From: Rivihabitans pingtungensis
GTDB lineage: Bacteria; Pseudomonadota; Gammaproteobacteria; Burkholderiales; Aquaspirillaceae
Reading direction: 5' to 3'
Assembly: GCF_003201855.1 (NCBI RefSeq)
Contig: NZ_QJKI01000004.1
Location: 1 to 64,000 of the forward strand
Length of the DNA: 64,000 bases
Shown: in pieces, positions 1-8,244 of the stretch
Numbering within the stretch: position 1 is the first letter of the stretch
How the letters are laid out: each line of letters begins with the position of its first letter
The notes under the pieces: model-generated
The model's database searches: none
Seen by the model: the letters and a program-made list of their open reading frames with translations, nothing else
Told to the model about the DNA's origin: nothing
Made by a program: the position numbers and the translations under genes

Positions 1-133
1 GTTTTGAATTCTTCAGCTGCCCAGTTCATGATGGCGCTCGTCGGTGAGAAAGGCTTGCATCTTACGGTGACTGGCTACTTGTGTGTAATGGGATGCCTCT
101 AGATCCGTTACTTTATCACGAGGTTCCCGAATT

Positions 134-943
134 ATGACCATTTCCCGTCGCACCCTGCTGGTGAGCGCGCTCTTGAGCGCCGTGATGTTGTCCGCGTGTG
201 GCAAAAAAGAAGCCGCCCCGGCTCCGGCAGCTGAAGCACCGGCGGCCCCGCAGGTGAAAGAATATGTGGTTGGCACTGATGCCGCCTATGCCCCGTTTGA
301 ATTCGAAAACGAGAAAAAAGAAGTCGAAGGCTTTGATATGGACGTGCTGCGCGCCGTCGCCGACAAAGCGGGCTTCAAGGTCAAGTTCGTCAACACCCCG
401 TGGGAAGGCATTTTCGCCACCCTGGCCCAAGGCGACCGCGATATGGTGATCTCTGCCGTTACCATCACCGACGAACGCAAGCAAAGCATGGATTTCTCTG
501 ACCCGTACTTTGAAGCCCGCCAATTGATCGCCATCGGCAAGGGCGTGACCGACGTCAAGAAATTCGCCGACCTGAAGGGCAAGAAAGTGGCTGTGCAGAC
601 CGGCACCACTGGCGACGAAGTGGTGCAAAAGCTGCTGGGCAAGACCAGCGCCGACATCAAGCGCTTTGAATCCACCCCGCTGGCGCTCAAAGAGCTGGAA
701 AGCGGCGGCGTGCAGGCTGTGGTGGCGGATAATGGCGTGGTGATCAACTACCTGAAAAACAACGCCAGCAATGGCATTGCCACCGTGGCCGACAACGACA
801 GCTTTGCACCGGAGTTCTATGGCATCGCCGTGAAGAAGGGCAATGCCGAGCTGCAAGGCAAGCTGAACGAAGGTATCAAAGCCATCAAGGCTGACGGCAC
901 TTACGACAAGATCTACGCCAAGTATTTTGGCGAGAAAAAGTAA
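134..943 (+). CDS. Amino-acid ABC transporter substrate-binding lipoprotein
   Basis: Periplasmic solute-binding protein of family 3 (ArtJ/GlnH/HisJ type), which captures an amino acid and delivers it to an inner-membrane permease. The N-terminus has a signal with lipobox LSAC (Cys22 predicted lipidated), then an Ala/Pro-rich linker. The mature domain opens with GTDAAYAPFEF and has a PWEGIFATLAQGDRDMVISA segment typical of the family. The 269-aa length is normal. The ATG at 134 follows GAGG at 120-123. The permease gene lies 320 nt downstream on the same strand, so the two probably form one transporter; no ATPase gene is nearby. Arg/Lys/His or Glu/Gln are possible ligands, not decided here. 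Confidence 0.9.
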   Translation: MTISRRTLLVSALLSAVMLSACGKKEAAPAPAAEAPAAPQVKEYVVGTDAAYAPFEFENEKKEVEGFDMDVLRAVADKAGFKVKFVNTPWEGIFATLAQGDRDMVISAVTITDERKQSMDFSDPYFEARQLIAIGKGVTDVKKFADLKGKKVAVQTGTTGDEVVQKLLGKTSADIKRFESTPLALKELESGGVQAVVADNGVVINYLKNNASNGIATVADNDSFAPEFYGIAVKKGNAELQGKLNEGIKAIKADGTYDKIYAKYFGEKK

Positions 944-1263
944 TCGTCGGGTAAAATCCAGCCCTTGAATGGCGCATCCCGATCATAGGTCAGATGCGCC
1001 GCACGCCGCCCACCCCGGCTTGCCGGAGGTGGGCGGCGCAAGTTTTGGGCCGGCGTCGTGCTTATGCCGGCATCGGCCCATGCGGCGCGCAGGGCGGACG
1101 AACACTCGTTCGCCCTGCGCCGTGTATCCACCCGGCCCCGCGCCCTTTGCGCCGCGTGGGGACTCCGGCGCGCCCGCGCCTGCCGCTTGCCATCCGCAGC
1201 GGTCTGGCGCGCGCCCGGCCCATCCGGCCGGACGGCGCTGCCGATCTTGCATATCGAGGATGT
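944..1263. other. GC-rich gap with two perfect hairpins
   Basis: No gene is supported in these 320 bases. Two perfect inverted repeats stand out: 1004-1014 with 1028-1038 (11-bp stem enclosing a smaller CCGG/CCGG stem) and 1087-1096 with 1111-1120 (10-bp stem GCGCAGGGCG, inner ACGA/TCGT). The first is followed by TTTT at 1042-1045 and may attenuate transcription between the binding protein and the permease, which would favour the binding protein. A 10-bp palindrome TCCGGCCGGA lies near 1224. Confidence 0.6.
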
Positions 1264-2010
1264 ATGGATTTCCGTTGGGGCATGATTGCCGAGTACATGC
1301 CGCTGTTTATTCAGGGCATGCAAATGACGCTGGGCATCACGGTGATTGCCGTGGTGCTGGGCACGCTGATCGGCCTGTTGATGGGCATGGCCCGGCTGGC
1401 CGAAGCCAAATATGGCTGGCAGCGCTACGCCGTGCGCTTTCTGGTGCGCCTGCCGGCCACGGCCTACGTGACCTTTTTTCGCGGCACCCCGCTGTTTGTG
1501 CAGATTCTGCTGATTCACTTTGCCCTGATGCCGGCGCTGATCCACCCGAGTGACGGCCTCTTGCTCAGCGGCGATGCCGCGCGTGAAATCCGCCAGAACT
1601 ACGGCGCCTTTCTGTCTGGCCTGGTGGCGCTCACCTTGAACGCTGGCGCCTATATCACCGAAATCTTCCGCGCCGGGATTCAATCCATCGACCGTGGCCA
1701 GACCGAAGCCGCCCGCTCGCTGGGCATGAGCTACGGCCAGACCATGAAGTTCGTCATTGTGCCGCAGGCCTTCCGCCGCATGCTGCCGCCACTGGGCAAC
1801 GAAGCCATCATGCTGCTGAAAGACAGCTCGCTGGTGTCGGCCATCGGCCTGGCCGAGCTGGCCTTTGCCGCTCGCACCGTGGCCGGCGTCTACTCGCGCT
1901 ACTGGGAGCCCTACCTGACCATTTCGCTGGTGTACCTGGTGCTGACCCTGGCCATGGCCGCCGGGGTGAACTGGCTGGAAAAACGCTACCAGATCGCCCA
2001 TCACCGTTGA
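1264..2010 (+). CDS. Amino-acid ABC transporter permease
   Basis: Inner-membrane permease of the His/Glu/Gln/Arg group (HisM/GltK/ArtM type). It has several hydrophobic membrane spans and the EAA loop (EAARSLGMSYGQTMKFVIVP) that contacts the ATPase. TFFRGTPLFVQ is also characteristic. The frame is open from 994, but the family N-terminus (MDFRWGMIAEYMPLF) and GAGGA at 1256-1260 favour ATG 1264, giving 248 aa. It follows the binding protein gene and precedes the patatin gene by 7 nt. The ATP-binding subunit is not in this window, so the pair must use one encoded elsewhere. Confidence 0.9.
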   Translation: MDFRWGMIAEYMPLFIQGMQMTLGITVIAVVLGTLIGLLMGMARLAEAKYGWQRYAVRFLVRLPATAYVTFFRGTPLFVQILLIHFALMPALIHPSDGLLLSGDAAREIRQNYGAFLSGLVALTLNAGAYITEIFRAGIQSIDRGQTEAARSLGMSYGQTMKFVIVPQAFRRMLPPLGNEAIMLLKDSSLVSAIGLAELAFAARTVAGVYSRYWEPYLTISLVYLVLTLAMAAGVNWLEKRYQIAHHR

Positions 2011-2017
2011 TTGCGTC

Positions 2018-4231
2018 GTGATACGCCGTCTGCTGCTCAGCGCGCTGATTGCCTTGGGCCTGCTGGCCCCAGGCGCGGCGCCTGCCGCCGACACCCCGCC
2101 GCGCGTGGGCGTGGTGTTGGGCGGCGGCGGCGCGCGTGGTTTTGCCCACCTGGGCGTACTGGCCGAGCTGGAGCGCCTGCGCATCCCGATTGCCTGCATG
2201 GCCGGCACCAGCGCCGGTGCGCTGATCGGCGGTTTTTACGCCAGCGGCCAGTCGCTGGCGCATATCCGCGCCACCTTTGAGCGCACCGACTGGGACCGCG
2301 TGCTCAGCGGCCAGCTTAATCGCGCCGACCTGCCGTTCAAGCGCAAGCGCGACGATTACCGCAATTATTTTGATTTGCTCACCGGCTTTCGTGACGGCAG
2401 CTTGCGTCTGCCGCGCGCGGCGGTCAGTTCACAGCATATCGACCAATTGATGCGTGAGCTGGGCGGCAATGTGCTGGTGGACAGCTTTGCGCAGTTGCCG
2501 ATTCCGTTTCAGGCGGTCGCCACCGACCTGCTTACCGGCGACGCCTATGTGTTTGACCACGGCGACCTGGCCATCGCCCAGCGCGCCAGCATGGCGGTGC
2601 CCGGCCTGTTCGAGCCGGTAGAGCTGGACGGCCGCTTATTGGTGGATGGCGGCATGGCGCGCCAGCTGCCGGTGGAAAACCTGCAGGGCCCCAACGGCTG
2701 TGCCGATGTGATTATTGCCATTGATGTCGGCACGCCTTCGCTCAAGCGCGAAGACATCCGCTCGTTTGTCGATGTGCTCGCGCAATACACCCAGATTGGC
2801 GTGCTGCAAAATGTGCGCCAGCAAGAACAAAAACTCGACCTTAACCGCGACGTGCTGATCCGGCCGATGCTCGGCCAGTACACCGCGGCTGACTTCAAAG
2901 CCCACCATGAACTGGCCGAACTGGGCCGGCTGGCAGTGCAGCCGCATGTGCAGGCGCTCAGCCGCTACAGCGTCAGCGAAGCCGATTATGCCCGCTGGCA
3001 GTCCACCCGGCTGGCGCTTCGCCCGACAGCGCCGCATATCGACACGGTGACCATTGCCGCCGGCAGCGACATGGCCCCGGCCGCCAGTTTGGCTGCGCTC
3101 AAACCCGCCACCGGCCAGCCCCTGGACAGCGCCCACTTGAGCCGGCAGCTTGACCAAGCCTACGCCAGCGGCGACTTCGAGCGCGTGGGTTACCGGCTGT
3201 GGCGTGAAGATAACCGCACCACGCTGGAGCTGATGCCGCAAGAGCGCAGCGTGGCGCCCAATTATCTGCGCATGGGCCTGGGGCTGACTTCGGGCACCGA
3301 TGGCCAGAATGCTTTTAATCTGCTGTTCAGCCATCACCGCATCTGGCTGAATGCCTGGGGCGGCGAGTGGCGCACCGAGCTGGCTTTTGGCCACAGCCCC
3401 GGCGCGCATAGCGAATGGTATCAACCGCTGGGCGCCGACCGACCGCTGTTTATGGCGCTGTCAGCGCGCATCGAGCAACACCCGCTGCGCATCTATCTGC
3501 CGGGCGGCGAGCAACTGGGCAGCCTGAACGTGCGCCGGCAAGCCGTGCAAGCCGAGCTGGGCTGGTCGCTGGGGGCCAGCGGCGAAGCGCGGCTTGGCGT
3601 GTTTCGCGGCAGCGAGCGCGCCGAGCGCGAAGTGGGTGACCCGGCGCAGTTTGAATCCGGCCGCGCCGCCATTGCCGGGCTGACTGCCAGCCTGACGCTG
3701 GACCAATTCGACCGCCCCAAGCTGCCGCGCGAGGGGTATTTATTGCACGCTGACATGACCCGCGCCTTCAGCGTGTTGGGCACCGAACAGCCCTACACCC
3801 ACCTGAACAGCCGGCTGGATTGGGCGCAAACGCTGGGCGCCGACACTCTGCGCGCCACGCTGAAATACGCGCGCACCTTTGCCCGTGAACGCATCGCCGG
3901 CGACCAGCACGGCCTGGGCGGTTTTCTGAATGTATCTGGCATGGGGCCCAATCAGTTATTGGGGCAAGAAACCCTGTTTGCCCGGCTGATGGGCTATCGG
4001 CAAATTGCCGCCTTGCCCAGCGCCATCGGTGGTGGGCTGTATGCCGGCGTGTCGCTGGAAGCCGGCCGCGTGCGCCATGCGCTGCCTGGTTTATATGCCC
4101 GTCAGGGCTGGGTGCCGGCGGCATCGGCCTATCTGGTGGCTGACAGCCTGCTGGGGCCGCTGTTTCTGGGCGTGGGCAAGGCAACGCAATCGGGGTTGAT
4201 GGGCTATTTGTATCTGGGGTCGGATTTTTAG
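2018..4231 (+). CDS. PlpD-like patatin phospholipase / Omp85 barrel (type Vd autotransporter)
   Basis: Predicted secreted lipase fused to its own outer-membrane barrel, like Pseudomonas aeruginosa PlpD (type Vd secretion). Residues 1-24 are a signal peptide. The patatin domain follows, with oxyanion motif GGGGARG (35-41), nucleophile elbow GTSAG (Ser65) and catalytic DGG (Asp210). Residues near 330-410 look like a POTRA domain, and the rest is a beta-rich Omp85-type barrel ending in Phe (YLYLGSDF). The 737-aa length fits the PlpD class. The start is GTG, 7 nt after the permease stop, so co-transcription is possible though no functional link is evident. The substrate is presumably phospholipid, by family. 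Confidence 0.88.
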   Translation: MIRRLLLSALIALGLLAPGAAPAADTPPRVGVVLGGGGARGFAHLGVLAELERLRIPIACMAGTSAGALIGGFYASGQSLAHIRATFERTDWDRVLSGQLNRADLPFKRKRDDYRNYFDLLTGFRDGSLRLPRAAVSSQHIDQLMRELGGNVLVDSFAQLPIPFQAVATDLLTGDAYVFDHGDLAIAQRASMAVPGLFEPVELDGRLLVDGGMARQLPVENLQGPNGCADVIIAIDVGTPSLKREDIRSFVDVLAQYTQIGVLQNVRQQEQKLDLNRDVLIRPMLGQYTAADFKAHHELAELGRLAVQPHVQALSRYSVSEADYARWQSTRLALRPTAPHIDTVTIAAGSDMAPAASLAALKPATGQPLDSAHLSRQLDQAYASGDFERVGYRLWREDNRTTLELMPQERSVAPNYLRMGLGLTSGTDGQNAFNLLFSHHRIWLNAWGGEWRTELAFGHSPGAHSEWYQPLGADRPLFMALSARIEQHPLRIYLPGGEQLGSLNVRRQAVQAELGWSLGASGEARLGVFRGSERAEREVGDPAQFESGRAAIAGLTASLTLDQFDRPKLPREGYLLHADMTRAFSVLGTEQPYTHLNSRLDWAQTLGADTLRATLKYARTFARERIAGDQHGLGGFLNVSGMGPNQLLGQETLFARLMGYRQIAALPSAIGGGLYAGVSLEAGRVRHALPGLYARQGWVPAASAYLVADSLLGPLFLGVGKATQSGLMGYLYLGSDF

Positions 4232-4250
4232 CCGGCCGGCAAAGCTGTGC

Positions 4251-4284
4251 AGCGACGCAGGCTGGGTTTTGTGAGCTACGCTAA
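4251..4284 (+). repeat. Dispersed 3'-end inverted repeat, copy A (half element)
   Basis: Contains GCTGGGTTTTGTGAG followed by CTACGCTAA (4261-4284), the right arm of the repeat family described under copy D. The left arm (AAAACCCTCCTGGCG) is absent, so this is a half copy. It lies between the convergent 3' ends of the patatin and EamA genes. Confidence 0.6.
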
Positions 4285-4306
4285 ATGCGGTTTTTCTGGA
4301 AAAGCT

Positions 4307-5170
4307 TCAGTGCTTGGATGCTTTACCCAGTGAAGCCCACAAGGTGGCCAGCACAATCACTGCCCCGCCCAGCCACATGCGTGCATCCGGCGCCTGGGCA
4401 AACAGCAGCCAGGCAAACGCCATGCCGTATACCGGCTCCAGCGCGGTGACCACCGCCACCCGTTGCGCCGGCAACACCCGCAGGCTGAATAAAAACAGCG
4501 CATGCGCCAGCGCGGTAAACACCACGCCCAACACCGCCAACCCCAGCCAATCGCGCAGGCTGAGCGCCGGCAGCTGGCCTACCGCCATTGGCAGCAGCCA
4601 CAGCGCGGCGGCGGCGTTTTGCAGGCCGGCCAGGCGTAAAGGGTCGCCGCTGGCGCTGCGTCGGTTCAGCAGCGCCAGCACGGCAAACAGCAGCGCCGAC
4701 AGCACACCCCACAACACGCCCTCACGCACGGCGGCGCCCTCGGCGGACAAGGGCGTGACCAGCACCAGGCCCACGCTGACCAAGCCCACCATCGCCACAT
4801 CGCGCCAAGCTGGCCAGCGCCGTTGCCCCAGGCTATCCAGCGCCACCACCGCCGCCGGAAAAGCAGCAAAGCCCAGCAAACCTGCCGCCACGCCGCCAAC
4901 CTGAATCGCCTGAAAAAACGTCACCCAGTGCAAGGCCAGGCAAGCGCCCGCCGCCAGCGCCAGCCTGCCGCCCTCCCCCGTACGGGGGCGCAACGGCCGG
5001 CGCAAGGCCAGCAGGCACAGCGCCAGGCTTAGCGCAGCAAACAGCGTGCGGCCAAACACCAACACCCAGGGCGACACCGGTAGGGCGTGGCCAAACAGCC
5101 CGGCGCAGCCAAACAGCAAAACAGTAAAATGCAGCGCCAGCCAGGCGCGTGGAGAATGGGTAGCGCTCAA
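4307..5170 (-). CDS. EamA/DMT-superfamily transporter
   Basis: Integral membrane protein of 287 aa with about ten hydrophobic segments arranged as two EamA repeats, as in the 10-TMS drug/metabolite exporters (RhaT/YdcZ/RarD relatives). The second repeat contains a clear ALEPVYGMAFAWLLF motif typical of EamA proteins. The substrate cannot be read from sequence; exported amino acids or metabolites are usual. It is transcribed away from prmB's 3' end and faces the patatin gene tail to tail. No dedicated promoter is obvious in the repeat-rich 270-bp upstream gap. Confidence 0.85.
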   Translation of the reverse strand: MSATHSPRAWLALHFTVLLFGCAGLFGHALPVSPWVLVFGRTLFAALSLALCLLALRRPLRPRTGEGGRLALAAGACLALHWVTFFQAIQVGGVAAGLLGFAAFPAAVVALDSLGQRRWPAWRDVAMVGLVSVGLVLVTPLSAEGAAVREGVLWGVLSALLFAVLALLNRRSASGDPLRLAGLQNAAAALWLLPMAVGQLPALSLRDWLGLAVLGVVFTALAHALFLFSLRVLPAQRVAVVTALEPVYGMAFAWLLFAQAPDARMWLGGAVIVLATLWASLGKASKH

Positions 5171-5203
5171 GGACAGGGGCTCCGTTCAGAGGACAAAAAA
5201 TCA

Positions 5204-5233
5204 CGGCCGTCCCAGCGTGACACTGGGCGGCCG
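5204..5233. other. Intergenic hairpin
   Basis: CGGCCG(T)CCCAG and CTGGGCGGCCG form an 11-bp interrupted stem around GTGACA. It lies upstream of the EamA gene and beside repeat copy B. Its role is unknown; it may be a terminator remnant. Confidence 0.4.
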
Positions 5234-5274
5234 AATGATGTACGAGCACGACGCGAGTCGTTCACCACACTTAG

Positions 5275-5444
5275 AGCCGCTCACCAAACCCTCCTGGCGT
5301 CGTTGCGCGGCCTTGTACTGTCTGCGACTGCACACCTCGCCAGGACTGCTGCGCTGGGTTTGGTGTGCGACGCTTAGCGCAGCGCGCCTGGCCAGGCGCG
5401 CCACAACAAGGCCCGCAGGGCTTGGTGAACGACGTCAAGCTTAG
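5275..5444 (+). repeat. Dispersed 3'-end inverted repeat, copy B plus a tandem half copy
   Basis: The full element spans 5275-5374. The left arm is GCTCACCAAACCCTCCTGGCG and the right arm GGGTTTGGTGTGCGACGCT. Other copies carry CAAAACCC/GGGTTTTG; here both arms changed together to CACCAAACCC/GGGTTTGGTG. A second, diverged right half follows (5377-5444: GCGCGCCTGGCCAGGCGCGC, then GGGCTTGGTGAACGACGTC). It ends on the prmB stop codon, and the whole block sits directly downstream of prmB. Confidence 0.75.
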
Positions 5445-6346
5445 GCTTGCGCCGCCAGCAGTTCGTCGCGGGTGAGCAGGAACACAAAGCCATCGCCGCT
5501 GGCGGTAGGCAGCCAGGTGAACGGCAGCTCGGGGAAGCTGGCTTCCAGCGCCTCGCGGTTATGGCCGATTTCCACCACCAGCACGCCGTGCTCGCTCAAG
5601 TGGGCCGGCGCGCGGCGCAGGATTTCGCGGGTGGCGTCCAGGCCGTCTTCGCCCGAACCCAGCGCCAGCGCCGGTTCGCGCAGGTATTCTTCCGGCAGCG
5701 CCGCCACCGACGGCGCATCGACATACGGCGGATTGCTGATGATCAGGTCGTATTCGCGCCCGGCCAATGCGCTGAACAAATCCGACTGGATCAGCTCGAT
5801 GCGCTCTTGCAGGCCGTATTGCTCGACATTGATCTGCGCCACCGCCAGCGCGTCGGCGGAAAGATCCACCGCGTCCACGTCGGCATCTGGGTAAAGATCG
5901 GCCAGCAGCACCGCCAGGCAGCCGGAGCCGGTGCACATGTCCAGCGCGCGGTGCACCAGCTCGGGGTATTCAATCCACGGTTCCAGCGCCTCGGGCAGCA
6001 GCTCGGCGATGAAAGAACGCGGCACAATCACCCGCTCGTCCACATAAAAGCGGTATTCCCCCAGCCAGGCTTCGCGGGTCAGGTAGGCGGCCGGGGTGCG
6101 CAGATTGACGCGGCGCGCCAGCACATCCAGCACCTGGCGGATTTCTTCGTCCACCAGCCGGGCGTCCAGAAACGGCTCCAGACGGTCCAGCGGCAGCTTG
6201 AGGGTGTGCAGAATCAGATAAACAGCTTCGTCATAGGCATTGTCGCTGCCATGGCCAAAGCTCAGCCCGGCTTCGGTAAAGCGGCTGACGGCAAAGCGCA
6301 GCAGGTCGCGCACGGTGGACAACTGGACGGCGGCTTGATCAAACAT
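5441..6346 (-). CDS. prmB: Ribosomal protein L3 N5-glutamine methyltransferase
   Basis: SAM-dependent methyltransferase that modifies a glutamine of ribosomal protein uL3. The N-terminal helical region (RDLLRFAVSRFTEAGLSFGHG, then DEAVYLILHTLKLPLD) is diagnostic of PrmB rather than PrmC. The SAM-binding motif is MCTGSGCLAVLLA and the catalytic glutamine-methyltransferase motif is NPPY in ISNPPYVDAPS. The 301-aa length is normal. It lies 58 nt downstream of the phosphomannomutase gene on the same strand, so co-transcription is likely. Confidence 0.93.
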   Translation of the reverse strand: MFDQAAVQLSTVRDLLRFAVSRFTEAGLSFGHGSDNAYDEAVYLILHTLKLPLDRLEPFLDARLVDEEIRQVLDVLARRVNLRTPAAYLTREAWLGEYRFYVDERVIVPRSFIAELLPEALEPWIEYPELVHRALDMCTGSGCLAVLLADLYPDADVDAVDLSADALAVAQINVEQYGLQERIELIQSDLFSALAGREYDLIISNPPYVDAPSVAALPEEYLREPALALGSGEDGLDATREILRRAPAHLSEHGVLVVEIGHNREALEASFPELPFTWLPTASGDGFVFLLTRDELLAAQA

Positions 6347-6404
6347 GAAAACTCTCGGGGTGAAACCCCGGCGCCAGGGCGGCGTCGGGGCGGTCAGGAC
6401 ATAA

Positions 6405-7778
6405 TCAGAACGGCAGCTCAGCGCGGGTTTCGGCGGCGATCACCCGGCGGAAATCCGCCTGGATGCGCGCCAGCGCTTCGGCATTGTCCGCCTCAAAGCG
6501 CAGCACAATCACCGGCGTGGTGTTCGAGGCGCGGGCCAGGCCAAAGCCGTCCGGGTATTCCACCCGCAGGCCGTCAATGGTGATGATTTCGCTGGCGCCG
6601 TCAAAGCGCGCGCTGGCTTGCAGGCGGTCGATCAGCGCGTAATGCTCGCCTTCCTGCATCTTGATGTTCAGCTCCGGGGTGGACACCGAATTGGGCAGGG
6701 CGTTCAGCACCGCGCTGGGGTCGGCGGCGCGGGCGAGGATTTCCAGCAGGCGCACGCCGGCATACAGGCCATCGTCAAAGCCGTACCAGCGCTCTTTAAA
6801 GAACACATGGCCGCTCATCTCGCCGGCCAGCGCCGCGCCGGTTTCTTTCATCTTGGCCTTGATAAAGCTGTGGCCAGTGCGCGCCATGATCGGCTCGCCG
6901 CCGTGCTGGCGAATCCACGGCGCCAGATTGCGGGTGGATTTCACGTCGTAAATGATCTTGGCGCCGGGGTTGCGCGCCAGCACATCGGCGGCAAACAGCA
7001 GCAGCTGACGGTCCGGGTAGATAATCTGGCCGTCTTTGGTGACCACGCCCAGCCGGTCGCCGTCGCCGTCAAACGCCAGGCCCAGCTCGGCGTCGCCATT
7101 GGCCAGCGCGGCGATCACGTCTTGCAGATTGGCCGGCTGCGAAGGGTCGGGGTGATGATTGGGGAAGTTGCCATCCACCTCGCAAAACAGCTCGCTGACC
7201 TCGCAGCCCAGCCGGCGGTACAAATCCGGGGCAAAATCGCCCGCCACGCCATTGCCGCAGTCCACCACAATCTTCATCGGCCGCGCCAGCTGCACATCGC
7301 CCAGAATGCGCTCGGCGTAAGCCTCGGCAATCTGGTGCTGGCGATAGCCGCCAGCGCCCTCGGCCAGGTCGCCGTCCACCAGGCGCTGATACAGGCGCTG
7401 AATCGCCTCGCCGGCCAGGGTTTCGCCGGCCAGCATCATTTTCAGGCCGTTATATTCCGGCGGGTTGTGGCTGCCGGTCACCATCACGCCAGACAGTGTG
7501 CCCAGCTGGTGAGCCGCAAAATACAGCATCGGCGTGGCCACCTGGCCAACGTCGATCACGTCCACGCCGGCCTGGCGCAGGCCAGCGGCCAGCGCGTTGG
7601 ACAGGGCCGGGCCGGACAAGCGGCCGTCGCGGCCAATGCACACCGCCGACACCTGGCGCGCGCGCGCCTCGCTGCCAATCGCCTGGCCAATGGCCTGGGC
7701 AATCTCTGGGGTGAGGGTTTTGCCGACAATCCCACGAATATCGTAGGCCTTGAAGATTTCCTTGGGGAACTGGGTCAT
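6405..7778 (-). CDS. Phosphomannomutase/phosphoglucomutase
   Basis: Alpha-D-phosphohexomutase (AlgC/ManB family), interconverting mannose- or glucose-6-phosphate and the 1-phosphates for LPS and exopolysaccharide precursors. Hallmarks are the phosphoserine loop TGSHNPPEYNGLKM (near residue 108), the metal-binding loop DGDGDRLG, and the sugar-specificity loop GEMSGH. The C-terminal phosphate-binding RASNTTPVIVLRFEA is intact. The 457-aa length is normal. The start fits the conserved FPKEIFKAYDIRGIVG opening. It is cytosolic and probably transcribed with prmB downstream. Confidence 0.93.
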   Translation of the reverse strand: MTQFPKEIFKAYDIRGIVGKTLTPEIAQAIGQAIGSEARARQVSAVCIGRDGRLSGPALSNALAAGLRQAGVDVIDVGQVATPMLYFAAHQLGTLSGVMVTGSHNPPEYNGLKMMLAGETLAGEAIQRLYQRLVDGDLAEGAGGYRQHQIAEAYAERILGDVQLARPMKIVVDCGNGVAGDFAPDLYRRLGCEVSELFCEVDGNFPNHHPDPSQPANLQDVIAALANGDAELGLAFDGDGDRLGVVTKDGQIIYPDRQLLLFAADVLARNPGAKIIYDVKSTRNLAPWIRQHGGEPIMARTGHSFIKAKMKETGAALAGEMSGHVFFKERWYGFDDGLYAGVRLLEILARAADPSAVLNALPNSVSTPELNIKMQEGEHYALIDRLQASARFDGASEIITIDGLRVEYPDGFGLARASNTTPVIVLRFEADNAEALARIQADFRRVIAAETRAELPF

Positions 7779-7899
7779 GGTGGCGTCTGTGCGCCGCGCC
7801 GCACGCGGCGGCCGGCGAAAATAAGGTGAAAGAGTGGGCTGATTTTACCAGCCAATCCCACTGGCGTGGGGGGCTTGCGCGCCGCGCGCTGGGCCAGGC

Positions 7900-8217
7900 T
7901 TATTTGCCGCCAGCGGCAAACAGATCACGAAATTTTTTCAGCACATCGGCCAGCTCGTTCAGCTGCTTGCCGGGCAAATCCAGCGTGGGGGCAGGGTTTT
8001 GCTCGGGTTTTTTCTCGTCCGGCTTGCTGGCCGGGGCGTCGCCGAACACTTCCTGGCGGATGCGCGCCAAATCCGCATCGCCATTGCCCACCAGCTTGCG
8101 TTTTTCATCGGCCAGCACCACGCTCAGCGTGGCCCAGCGCCGGGCGGCGGATTGGCCACCCCCTTGGCCTGGTGAGGTGGCCTTGCCGCGCCAGCTGCGC
8201 AGACAGTCCGGGGCCAA
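7900..8217 (-). CDS. Small hypothetical protein
   Basis: I do not recognise this 105-aa protein. It is hydrophilic, with a basic N-terminal third (WRGKATSPGQGGGQSAARRW), a central charged segment (ADEKRKLVGNGDADLARIRQEVFGD), an acidic/Pro linker (DEKKPEQNPAPT) and a C-terminal amphipathic helix. No membrane segment or known motif is visible. It lies upstream of the phosphomannomutase gene on the same strand, 121 nt away. Translation could start downstream of the assigned ATG, since the first 20 residues look less constrained. The opposite-strand frame here gives low-complexity Ser-rich sequence and is not preferred. Confidence 0.55.
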   Translation of the reverse strand: MAPDCLRSWRGKATSPGQGGGQSAARRWATLSVVLADEKRKLVGNGDADLARIRQEVFGDAPASKPDEKKPEQNPAPTLDLPGKQLNELADVLKKFRDLFAAGGK

Positions 8218-8244
8218 TTATGATGAAAATATGATTCATCAGCA

